From contig DDIP01000025.1 in assembly GCA_002338605.1 (NCBI GenBank), positions 1-5,319 on the forward strand: DNA of 5,319 nt. The letters are read 5' to 3'. Position 1 is the stretch's first letter. The number at the start of each line of letters is the position of its first letter. Below are positions 1 to 5,319 of the stretch, one piece after another. The notes under the pieces were generated by a model. The model did no database searches and had not been told where the DNA came from. It saw only the letters and a list, made by a program, of their open reading frames with translations. The position numbers and the translations under genes are program-made. Source of the DNA: Proteobacteria bacterium UBA1847. GTDB taxonomy: Bacteria; Pseudomonadota; Gammaproteobacteria; Steroidobacterales; Woeseiaceae.

Positions 1-307
1 ATGTGGCGACCACGCCGCTGCCGATCGCCAGGCTCTTGACGCCATGTCCCAGCAGGGAGTCGATGGTGCGAATCAGGCTGCGGGATTCCGCGTCGATGTT
101 TTGTGCATACAGATGGATCTGCTCACCGAACAGGGTGGGCTGCACCATGCGCGTGTCGCGGTCGAATAGGCGAACACCCAGCGATTCCTCCAGCCGCCGG
201 ATGCTTTTGCTCAGGGCCTGGGGGGTCAGGCAGCATTGTTCGGCCGCGCGCGTGAAATTGCGCGTTTCCATCAGGGTGAGAAAGTGCCGGAGCTGACGCA
301 ATTCCAT
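1..307 (-). CDS. LysR-type transcriptional regulator, N-terminal part (3' end outside window)
   Basis: The first 102 codons of a LysR-family DNA-binding regulator read leftward from an ATG at 305-307 and leave the window still open. The translation starts MELRQLRHFL and continues with the canonical winged helix-turn-helix: AAEQCCLTPQALSKSIRRLE at residues 21-40, then a LGVRLFDR wing at 43-50. After the linker helix (about 62-90) it reaches LAIGSG (93-98), the usual first strand of the effector-binding domain. That domain, and so the ligand, cannot be seen. The start matches the usual LysR N-terminus, but no good Shine-Dalgarno lies in the 13 bases before it; an AGGA inside the end of the upstream gene is about 17 bases away. 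Translation may therefore be coupled to the VOC gene upstream on the same strand. Most LysR genes are divergent from their targets, whereas this one follows its neighbour. The family call is secure; the target is unknown. Confidence 0.93.
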   Translation of the reverse strand, partial: MELRQLRHFLTLMETRNFTRAAEQCCLTPQALSKSIRRLEESLGVRLFDRDTRMVQPTLFGEQIHLYAQNIDAESRSLIRTIDSLLGHGVKSLAIGSGVVAT

Positions 308-320
308 TGTGTTCGGCGAT

Positions 321-809
321 TCAGTCCTGGTCGGTCGTCACCGGAACGACCTGGGTGATCGAGACCAGCACGTCGTCCGGATCGATAAAGATCGTTTCCC
401 GGTAGCGCATGGACGGGGCATCGGGCCCGGCGCCCGGGCTGATGTAGTCCTGGGGTTCGGTCAACAGGTCGAGACTGGCGGCCCGGATATCGGCCAGGGT
501 GGCGTCGAAGTCATCCGTTCCCAGGACCAGGGCCGTCTGTTTACGGACCAGGTTACGTGGGCCGGCCGGACGAGTTTCGAGCTCCGTGCCGCTGATGTCG
601 AACAGGCCCAGCATGGGTTGCGCGCCGTCTTCGACAGAGAGCATTATCATGCGGATGTCGCATGCAGGCAGGCCGAGGAGAGCACCGGCGGCTGCTCCCG
701 AGATGGTCTTGTCCACGATTATGCGCAGTCCGAGCACGTCGCGATAAACGCGCAGGGACTTCTCGATGTCGTGGCAGAAAATGGTGAGTCGCTGGAAAGT
801 CAGTGCCAT
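321..809 (-). CDS. VOC (glyoxalase/bleomycin-resistance fold) family protein
   Basis: This 162-residue protein has two paired beta-alpha-beta-beta-beta modules of the vicinal-oxygen-chelate fold. Module one begins LTIFCHDIEKSLRVYRDVLG (residues 8-27), the standard start with a D.e.S..fY...LG signature. Module two begins at TALVLGTDDFDA (92-103) and ends at FIDPDDVLVSITQ (141-153), the usual DP.G....l.Q closing strand. Family members include glyoxalase I, extradiol dioxygenases and antibiotic-binding proteins. By eye the metal-ligand positions carry R7, G68, A93 and S150 instead of His/Glu, so classical metal catalysis is doubtful; a binding or metal-free role is possible. The ATG at 807-809 has a GGAG (plus-strand 821-824) 11 bases upstream. 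The gene is followed after 13 bases by the LysR gene, suggesting a two-gene transcript. The substrate is unknown, and the cytoplasmic location is inferred from the absence of a signal peptide. Confidence 0.88.
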   Translation of the reverse strand: MALTFQRLTIFCHDIEKSLRVYRDVLGLRIIVDKTISGAAAGALLGLPACDIRMIMLSVEDGAQPMLGLFDISGTELETRPAGPRNLVRKQTALVLGTDDFDATLADIRAASLDLLTEPQDYISPGAGPDAPSMRYRETIFIDPDDVLVSITQVVPVTTDQD

Positions 810-964
810 GTCGATACTCGCTCCGGTTGCGCGTTAAAGATCTAATGATAATATAACAAGACAAATAATGCCCGGCGTGCGGTGTCGACTCGGGCCGGGC
901 CGCCGCAAAGACCGGTGCCCGATGGGTCTTGCACGGCGGTTTTGGGGTTCTGCAGGCGTCGCAC

Positions 965-1004
965 CGTGACACCCGCACCTAGGTTGTGCGTGGCTCGTGT
1001 CACG
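965..1004. repeat. Inverted repeat / potential stem-loop upstream of the membrane protein gene
   Basis: CGTGACAC (965-972) is a perfect reverse complement of GTGTCACG (997-1004). Inside the loop, CGCAC (974-978) pairs with GTGCG (986-990), so 13 base pairs could form in two nested helices. Because it lies about 70 bases before the start codon, it could be an operator for a dimeric regulator or a structure in the mRNA leader. A further GTGAC occurs at 1032-1036. No T-tract follows, so it is not a standard terminator. The symmetry is read directly; any function is inference. Confidence 0.4.
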
Positions 1005-1060
1005 ATAACGCCATGTCGGATACCCCGTGTCGTGACCTGGTCTACCAGAAGAGATGAATT

Positions 1061-1067
1061 AAAGGAG
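1061..1067 (+). promoter_or_regulatory. Strong ribosome binding site fixing the start of the membrane protein
   Basis: AAAGGAG ends six bases before the ATG at 1074. This near-perfect Shine-Dalgarno sequence decides the start: the frame is open upstream to an ATG at 882, but the extra 64 residues are Arg/Thr/Pro-rich, look non-coding and lack their own binding site. Confidence 0.85.
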
Positions 1068-1073
1068 TCTCTG

Positions 1074-1733
1074 ATGTTGATTCATGCGCTGCTCGTCGCT
1101 CATATCGTCGTCCTCGGTTATTGGCTGGGATCGGAACTGGTGATCAACAGCACCTACCGCTACATGTCCTGGGCTGACGGCTTGCCGTTTGAGGAGCGCA
1201 ACCGTCTGCTGGACCACGTGCTCGACGTTGACCAGCATGTGCGCTACGCCATGGTGCTGCAGGCTGGGCTCGGAACCGCATTGGCCGCTTATCTGGGGTA
1301 TCTGCCGGGTGGACCCCGCCTGGCACTTGCCGCGGGAGTCCTCGCGCTGCTGTGGCTGGCATTGGTGGAAGTGACGCACCGCTGGCGCAAACTGCCGCGG
1401 GGCCGCAAATGGCTTCGCACGGACATGGCGGTGCGCTACGCGCTGATCACCGTGTTGCTGGGGTATGCGGTCGCCAGCGTGTTCGGAGTGACCGGCCTGC
1501 CTTCGTGGCTGGCGTGGAAGTTGGCGCTGTTCGCCGGCACCATCGCCTCCGGGCTCGGCATCCGGACCTGGCTGATTCGCCTGTATCGCTCCTGGCCGCG
1601 AATGGGTACCGAGGGTTCGACCCCCGAACTGGAAAAAGAAATTCGTCACGTCTATGTCATGGCGACCGCGACCCTCGGTTTGCTGTGGGTATGTATCGCC
1701 GGCATCACGCTACTGAGCGTATTCAAGCCGTAA
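1074..1733 (+). CDS. Predicted multi-pass inner-membrane protein of unknown function
   Basis: The 219-residue product is strongly hydrophobic with about six likely membrane segments: roughly residues 3-25, 58-78, 82-100, 118-138, 143-163 and 196-215. A charged stretch (about 36-57, including DHVLDVDQHV) links the first two. Arg/Lys-rich loops at 103-116 and 169-176 give positive-inside cues. The first segment combines His10 with YWLGSE (16-21). A His followed by a W.G motif in a first helix recalls small heme-binding membrane proteins such as the HemJ and CopD-like groups, but the resemblance is weak and I do not assign either. His48, His55, His102 and His192 are other possible ligands. The start is fixed by a strong Shine-Dalgarno. 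Codon use is GC-rich (about 70% GC in one 60-base sample), unlike the genes to the right. No clear terminator follows. That this is a real gene is secure; its function is unknown. Confidence 0.85.
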   Translation: MLIHALLVAHIVVLGYWLGSELVINSTYRYMSWADGLPFEERNRLLDHVLDVDQHVRYAMVLQAGLGTALAAYLGYLPGGPRLALAAGVLALLWLALVEVTHRWRKLPRGRKWLRTDMAVRYALITVLLGYAVASVFGVTGLPSWLAWKLALFAGTIASGLGIRTWLIRLYRSWPRMGTEGSTPELEKEIRHVYVMATATLGLLWVCIAGITLLSVFKP

Positions 1734-1755
1734 TGCCATGGAACATAGGGAAAAC

Positions 1756-1760
1756 GGGAG
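1756..1760 (+). promoter_or_regulatory. Possible ribosome binding site for the small ORF
   Basis: GGGAG lies seven bases before the GTG at 1768. It is the only reasonable Shine-Dalgarno near the beginning of the small ORF and favours this GTG over the ATG at 1738, which has none. It could also serve a GTG at 1766 in another frame, so support is modest. Confidence 0.35.
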
Positions 1761-1767
1761 TGAGCGT

Positions 1768-2046
1768 GTGGACGGGGCGCTGGATGTCGCCGAAAGACGC
1801 CTGGCGGAAACCGGCCGACCTCGTGTTGCTACCACAGGATCGCACCATGAAGATATTGCTACTGCAACCGTTCCGATGGCAGAGTATCGACGCATCCGAC
1901 GCACCCCGGAAATTCCTATCGAGATGTACTTGCCGGTGCTGATGCAATACCAGCCGAAATACAAGAAGAATGCCTTTACGGAATACCTGCCGGAGGATTA
2001 TTTTGACTCCGGTGAATTTTTTTACAAGCGCCTGGGCTGGAAGTAA
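1768..2046 (+). CDS. Small hypothetical protein, possibly a gene remnant
   Basis: If started at the GTG at 1768, this ORF gives 92 residues; an ATG at 1738 would give 102 and an ATG at 1876 only 56. I do not recognise the product. The C-terminal half (from about residue 45) looks protein-like: acidic and rich in aromatic residues, with MQYQPKYKKNAF and EYLPEDYFDSGEFF leading to a KRLGWK end. The N-terminal half is charged, uses AGG, AGA, GGG and GGA codons, and looks less natural. No signal peptide or membrane segment is present. The switch from GC-rich to GC-moderate DNA runs through this ORF, so it may be the surviving 3' end of a larger gene joined to unrelated upstream sequence. It lies between the membrane protein and the amine oxidase, on the same strand as both. 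Whether it is expressed is uncertain. Confidence 0.4.
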   Translation: MDGALDVAERRLAETGRPRVATTGSHHEDIATATVPMAEYRRIRRTPEIPIEMYLPVLMQYQPKYKKNAFTEYLPEDYFDSGEFFYKRLGWK

Positions 2047-2144
2047 CTTTTGCTGCGGCTGAAATGTTGGTTAATCTGCGAAAAAAGATTCAGGGCCGGG
2101 AAGCCAAGCTCACGTCGATCAAAGGGATCAGTGGATACAATAAA
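2047..2144 (+). promoter_or_regulatory. Leader region of the amine oxidase-cytochrome gene
   Basis: These 98 bases separate the small ORF from the preferred start at 2145. The frame is open from an ATG at 2064, but the resulting 27 residues would sit ahead of a complete lipoprotein signal peptide and that ATG lacks a Shine-Dalgarno, so I treat the stretch as untranslated. A weak promoter-like pair is TTGCTG (2050-2055) and TTAATC (2071-2076), with a spacer of only 15. A weak GGA (2133-2135) sits nine bases before the chosen ATG. No riboswitch or hairpin stands out. Confidence 0.3.
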
Positions 2145-3896
2145 ATGCCTATAGAAAAATCACAGTTGCGAATTTTTCTCCTTCTTCTTCTGGTTCTTTG
2201 CGTCTCCGGCTGCACGGCTGACAAGGAACCAGAGCAAGCCACGACAATACGCAATCAGTCTGACGTCATCGTGATCGGCGCAGGCCTGTCGGGTCTTTAT
2301 GCGGCCATGCTGATGGAGGATGCCGGATTGTCGGTTCAGGTCCTGGAAGCGCGCGACCGGATCGGTGGCCGATTATTTACGCTGGATGATATTTCCGGAA
2401 AACCCGAGGCAGGGGGCAACGTAATCGCCCCGGCTTACTCCCGGGTCGTTAATGTCGCGAACAGACTCGGTGTCGAGCTTGTCGCAGCGCCCGATTTGGT
2501 GGGTGGACGGCGCAACATGGGACTGTACGTCGACGGTGACTTCATCGAAATTCGCGACTGGCCGACACATCCGGGAAATCCGTTTCCTGATGCACTAAAG
2601 TCGGTTCCACCTGGATCTGTTGTCAATGCAACGCTGCGAAATAATCCACTGAGCAAGCCGTCTGACTGGTTGATGCAAGAAACGCACGTTTACGATATTC
2701 CATTGCGAGAACACCTCGATAAACTCGGCTTTTCTGCAAATGCGCAGGCACTCGGCTATCATGTCAGCAGCTACGGCGACGATCCCGATGACGGCTCCTT
2801 ACTGCATATGTACAAGGCACATGCTGTCATGCAACAGATGATGAAGTTACCGGGGGGGCTTATGGCGGTTGCAGGCGGCAACCAACGATTGCCGGAAGCG
2901 ATGGCAGCCGCCCTGAGTGAGCCCGTACGTCTGGACAGCCCGGTAACCCTGATCGAGCAACAGGATGCGGGTGTTTCCGTAAAGGTCGAGGACGGCTCTG
3001 TTTTTCACGCAAGATTTGTCGTAGCGGCCATTCCGTTCACGGCACTTCGTAGCGTGCATATCAAACCCACACTACCCGTCACCCAGCAACAGGCAATAGA
3101 CGAACTGAGCTACAACGCAACCCTGCAGGTGCATCTTCTGGTTAGCGAACCCTACAGCGGACAAAATCCACCGAGTGTCTGGAGTGACCGGGACATTGAG
3201 CGAGTCATGGCTACGTCAAAAGATGGTTCAGGCGACGTTACCAACGCGGTTATCTGGATAGATGGCAGTAACGCCCGGCGCCTGAGTCAGCTACCACCCG
3301 AGGACCGGGACCGCGTGATCATGGATGACTTTTTTACGATGTATCCCGACGCGCGCGGCAAAGTGCAACTGCAACGAGTGGTTGACTGGGTCAATGATCC
3401 TTATGCCGGCGGTGCGTGGGCAGATTGGGCGCCAGGGCAGATCAGCGAGTTCATAAACGTGATGTCGAAGCCACACAAGCGTTTACATTTTGCCGGCGAG
3501 CACACCGCTGTTTCGAACCCCGGGATGGAAGGGGCAATGGAATCCGGTGAGCGCGCTGCTAACGAAGTCATTGCCGCGGCATCAACAGCTGCGAATCAGT
3601 CTGCCAGTCGAGGTGAGCTGCTATTTGCACGATGCCAGGCTTGTCATTCGATTGGTGAAAACGAACCCCACAAGACCGGACCCAATTTGCATGGCATCAT
3701 CGGCAAAGCGTCAGCGAGCAGCGTCAACTACCAATACACAGATGCGCTGAAGGAGGCGAAGCTGGTATGGGATGACGAGAATCTCAGGCGCTGGATCGAG
3801 GATCCCTCAGCAGTGGCGCCGGGCACCTCGATGATCTACATGAATACCCTGACTAGTGAAGAGATCGGCGTGCTGATTGACTATTTGCGTCCCTAA
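2145..3896 (+). CDS. Lipoprotein flavin amine oxidase/dehydrogenase fused to a C-terminal cytochrome c domain
   Basis: Domains of this 583-residue protein, in order. A lipoprotein signal peptide occupies residues 1-22 with lipobox VSGC, so Cys23 would be lipidated; Thr at +2 suggests outer-membrane sorting. An FAD-binding Rossmann motif follows: IGAGLSG (44-50), then E68 and ARDRIGGR (69-76). GGNQRLPEAMA (244-254) is typical of amine oxidases. The C-terminal FAD motif is FAGEHTAVSNPGMEGA (450-465), continuing to ERAA. An Ala/Ser linker (about 477-486) leads to a class I cytochrome c: heme motif CQACH (497-501), GPNLHG (512-517) and PGTSM, with Met563 the likely axial ligand. The likely reaction is oxidation of an amine, with electrons passing from FAD to the attached heme in the periplasm. 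By alignment with monoamine oxidase, the flavin-linking Cys is Ala424, one cage Tyr is Trp425, and the conserved flavin-side Lys is Gln328. The start was chosen to give a correct signal peptide; the in-frame ATG at 2064 would bury it. The substrate is unknown. Another FAD-dependent dehydrogenation cannot be excluded. Confidence 0.9.
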   Translation: MPIEKSQLRIFLLLLLVLCVSGCTADKEPEQATTIRNQSDVIVIGAGLSGLYAAMLMEDAGLSVQVLEARDRIGGRLFTLDDISGKPEAGGNVIAPAYSRVVNVANRLGVELVAAPDLVGGRRNMGLYVDGDFIEIRDWPTHPGNPFPDALKSVPPGSVVNATLRNNPLSKPSDWLMQETHVYDIPLREHLDKLGFSANAQALGYHVSSYGDDPDDGSLLHMYKAHAVMQQMMKLPGGLMAVAGGNQRLPEAMAAALSEPVRLDSPVTLIEQQDAGVSVKVEDGSVFHARFVVAAIPFTALRSVHIKPTLPVTQQQAIDELSYNATLQVHLLVSEPYSGQNPPSVWSDRDIERVMATSKDGSGDVTNAVIWIDGSNARRLSQLPPEDRDRVIMDDFFTMYPDARGKVQLQRVVDWVNDPYAGGAWADWAPGQISEFINVMSKPHKRLHFAGEHTAVSNPGMEGAMESGERAANEVIAAASTAANQSASRGELLFARCQACHSIGENEPHKTGPNLHGIIGKASASSVNYQYTDALKEAKLVWDDENLRRWIEDPSAVAPGTSMIYMNTLTSEEIGVLIDYLRP

Positions 3897-3941
3897 GCAC
3901 AGTCGTTTTCGTGTTTGATACCGTTTTCAATCCCACATGCG

Positions 3942-5319
3942 CTAGAGTTTTCCTGCATCAAAAAAGGATTCGAAATACTGCATTCGCTTAGGATCAAAAT
4001 TCCGGCGCACGATTGGCTTGTCCTGTGCAAACTCGAGTAAGACATCATCGTCCTTCGTGAACGGGGGCCAGACAGTCAATGCGTCACCGTTCGGATCACC
4101 CGTTTTTGCAAACTGCACCCACATCGCACTGATCTCTTTGGCATACGCCCGATCCGAGGCTGAAATGGTATCTCCCGAACCCTGCATGGTATCCAATGTT
4201 TGAAATACGTATGGCGTTTCTGCGCCATGACTGGCCCCAGGCAATTTGCCTTGTTGAGTCTCCAATACCCGGGAGAAGTAGTACAACCACGATTTGTGGC
4301 CCGATTCACCATGATGCTTGGCCAGGTAGCGTTGCGAACCGAAGAAAAAGTCCCTTTCAATATTGTTAATCAGCGCTCGCTCATCGACATCTCCATACAG
4401 TTGACTCGCATCTTCACGACTCAATTGAAAAAGGGCCAGAACCGGGTCTGCAGTTTGCACGAATGACAACAAACTGCCTTCCCAGCTGGTTGCTCCGCTG
4501 ATGTACGGAATGGGGTGCTGCCGACCAGACCTGAATACCTCTCCAACACTCTCGACGATGAACTTACCGTCGACAACCGGGTTCAGCGACCCGGGATTGA
4601 ATAGGCGCGGATTCCCCTGGTATTCCAGGATCTGCTCGACCGAGATTGATCGTAACGCTGCTACGATTTCACCGTCTTGTCCGTCAATATCGAAGTGACT
4701 CGCCATCGCCAAACCATCTTTCTCGAGCGACTTTACGCCGTTGACATCTTCGTCTAGGCGACGTGGTGCCGATACGCGGATCGCAGAACTTTGCGAAATT
4801 GCCTTGTGAAACAGACCCTCAGTAGCTGCAACGGACATTAAATAGTTCACCGCAACACCGCCCGACGACATGCCGAACAAGATCACGTTTTCGGGGTCAC
4901 CACCGAATTGGTCGATATTACGCTGCACCCACTGCAACACTGCCACCATGTCCATGAGGCCATAATTTCCGAGAGGCTCGCCAGACTGCTCCCTGGAAAG
5001 CGCTGGATGCGCGAACTGGCCCAAAATCCCAAGCCGAGCCTTGAAGGTCACTACCAGTACACCCTGACGGGCAAGCGCTGCGCCGTCGTACAATGGCATC
5101 TGTGGCGCGCCACCGCGGAACGAGCCTGGTGTAATCCAGACCATTACCGGCAATTTTTCGACTGCCGTCTGCGCTGGGGTCCAGATATTCAGATTGAGGC
5201 AGTCCTCCGACATTTCATAGGGCCCTAGGGACTCTTGCGAGTAACCAGTCCGTACATTCTGTGGGCAGTATGTGCCGAAGTCCGAGGCATCGCGTACCCC
5301 TTGCCAAGACGCGGCAGGG
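3942..5319 (-). CDS. Type-B carboxylesterase (alpha/beta hydrolase), N-terminus outside window
   Basis: The frame is open from the right edge to a TAG at 3942-3944, giving 459 codons plus the stop. The ATG at 5211-5213 is internal: residues before it continue the family N-terminus, with SWQGVRDASDFGTYCPQN followed soon by SEDCLNLNIWTP. Counting from that internal Met, GNYGLMD is at 82-88 and FGGDPENV at 103-110. The nucleophile elbow GMSSG is at 114-118 (Ser116; plus-strand 4860-4874). Likely triad partners are Glu245 in ATSWEGS and His329 in GASHGAE. Two motifs are atypical: the oxyanion-hole HGGGF is TPGSF (28-32), and GESAG is GMSSG. These enzymes hydrolyse carboxylic esters, sometimes amides or carbamates; the substrate here is unknown, and any secretion signal would lie beyond the edge. 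The gene converges on the amine oxidase with 45 bases between stops and no obvious terminator. Family is secure; activity is less certain given the altered oxyanion hole. Confidence 0.93.
   Translation of the reverse strand, partial: PAASWQGVRDASDFGTYCPQNVRTGYSQESLGPYEMSEDCLNLNIWTPAQTAVEKLPVMVWITPGSFRGGAPQMPLYDGAALARQGVLVVTFKARLGILGQFAHPALSREQSGEPLGNYGLMDMVAVLQWVQRNIDQFGGDPENVILFGMSSGGVAVNYLMSVAATEGLFHKAISQSSAIRVSAPRRLDEDVNGVKSLEKDGLAMASHFDIDGQDGEIVAALRSISVEQILEYQGNPRLFNPGSLNPVVDGKFIVESVGEVFRSGRQHPIPYISGATSWEGSLLSFVQTADPVLALFQLSREDASQLYGDVDERALINNIERDFFFGSQRYLAKHHGESGHKSWLYYFSRVLETQQGKLPGASHGAETPYVFQTLDTMQGSGDTISASDRAYAKEISAMWVQFAKTGDPNGDALTVWPPFTKDDDVLLEFAQDKPIVRRNFDPKRMQYFESFFDAGKL

Larger units (their letters stand above)
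810..1073. promoter_or_regulatory. Divergent intergenic region with promoter and regulatory candidates
   Basis: These 264 bases separate the minus-strand VOC-LysR pair from the plus-strand membrane protein, so promoters for both directions should lie here. An AT-rich block (about 835-870) contains, on the minus strand, a TATTAT (848-853) resembling a -10 element, but I see no convincing -35 at the right distance. A GC-rich inverted repeat pairs GCCCGGC (870-876) with GCCGGGC (894-900) around a 17-base loop. A second, longer inverted repeat lies at 965-1004 and is listed separately. Translations across 882-1073 look non-coding in all frames. No specific promoter can be assigned with confidence. 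Confidence 0.5.

Noticed and set aside
309..845. 178-codon plus-strand ORF
   Set aside because: It is antisense to the well-supported VOC gene and its translation shows no recognisable domain.
870..900. GC-rich hairpin read as a minus-strand terminator (followed by ATTATTTGT)
   Set aside because: The loop is 17 bases, the T-run is poor and no gene lies upstream on that strand to be terminated.
882..1073. N-terminal extension of the membrane protein from an ATG at 882
   Set aside because: The 64 added residues look non-coding and have no binding site; the ATG at 1074 has an excellent Shine-Dalgarno six bases upstream.
1059..1649. 196-codon minus-strand ORF
   Set aside because: It is antisense to the membrane protein; its Gln/His/Arg-rich translation is typical of a shadow frame in GC-rich DNA.
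1847..1942. Short ORF beginning MKILLLQPF with AGGA seven bases upstream
   Set aside because: Only 31 codons, with an implausible Cys/Arg-rich end; it overlaps the better small ORF. A frameshift between the two frames was considered but no known family joins them.
2064..2144. N-terminal extension of the amine oxidase from an ATG at 2064
   Set aside because: It would put 27 residues in front of a complete lipoprotein signal peptide and lacks a Shine-Dalgarno.
3897..3941. Terminator between the convergent amine oxidase and esterase genes
   Set aside because: Only a direct repeat of CGTTTTC (3904-3910 and 3922-3928) is present; no GC-rich hairpin with a T-tract on either strand.
5211..5213. 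ATG as the start of the carboxylesterase
   Set aside because: Upstream codons continue the family's conserved N-terminal region (SWQGVRDA, C.QN), so the true start lies beyond the right edge.

Overview
The window looks like chromosomal DNA of a Gram-negative bacterium, probably an environmental proteobacterium (a gammaproteobacterium is my guess). The reasons are a typical LysR regulator, a lipobox-type outer-membrane lipoprotein signal, a class I cytochrome c domain and moderate-to-high GC. No RNA gene, CRISPR array, insertion sequence or integrase is visible.

Layout. Positions 1-809 (minus strand) hold a VOC/glyoxalase-fold protein followed 13 bases later by a LysR-type regulator that runs off the left edge. 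A 264-bp divergent intergenic region (810-1073) contains an inverted repeat and leads, on the plus strand, to a 219-residue multi-pass membrane protein (1074-1733). Next comes a poorly resolved stretch (1734-2144) with one plausible small ORF. The main gene (2145-3896, plus) encodes a predicted lipoprotein that fuses a flavin amine oxidase to a C-terminal cytochrome c. Forty-five bases beyond its stop, and convergent with it, is a type-B carboxylesterase (3942 to beyond 5319, minus) whose N-terminus lies outside the window.

How the genes may work together. The amine oxidase-cytochrome c fusion is the most interesting element. Its domain order suggests a membrane-anchored periplasmic amine dehydrogenase that passes electrons from FAD to its own heme, rather than an O2-dependent oxidase. 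By eye, the conserved flavin-proximal lysine of the family is replaced by glutamine, which fits that idea. The esterase also departs from its family: its oxyanion-hole motif reads TPGSF instead of HGGGF, although its Ser-Glu-His triad is present. Nothing in the sequence shows that these two act in one pathway.

Base composition changes from about 70% GC in a hand-counted 60-base sample of the membrane protein gene (1501-1560) to about 50% in a sample of the amine oxidase gene (2581-2640). The change falls near 1850-2050, so the right-hand part may have been acquired separately.
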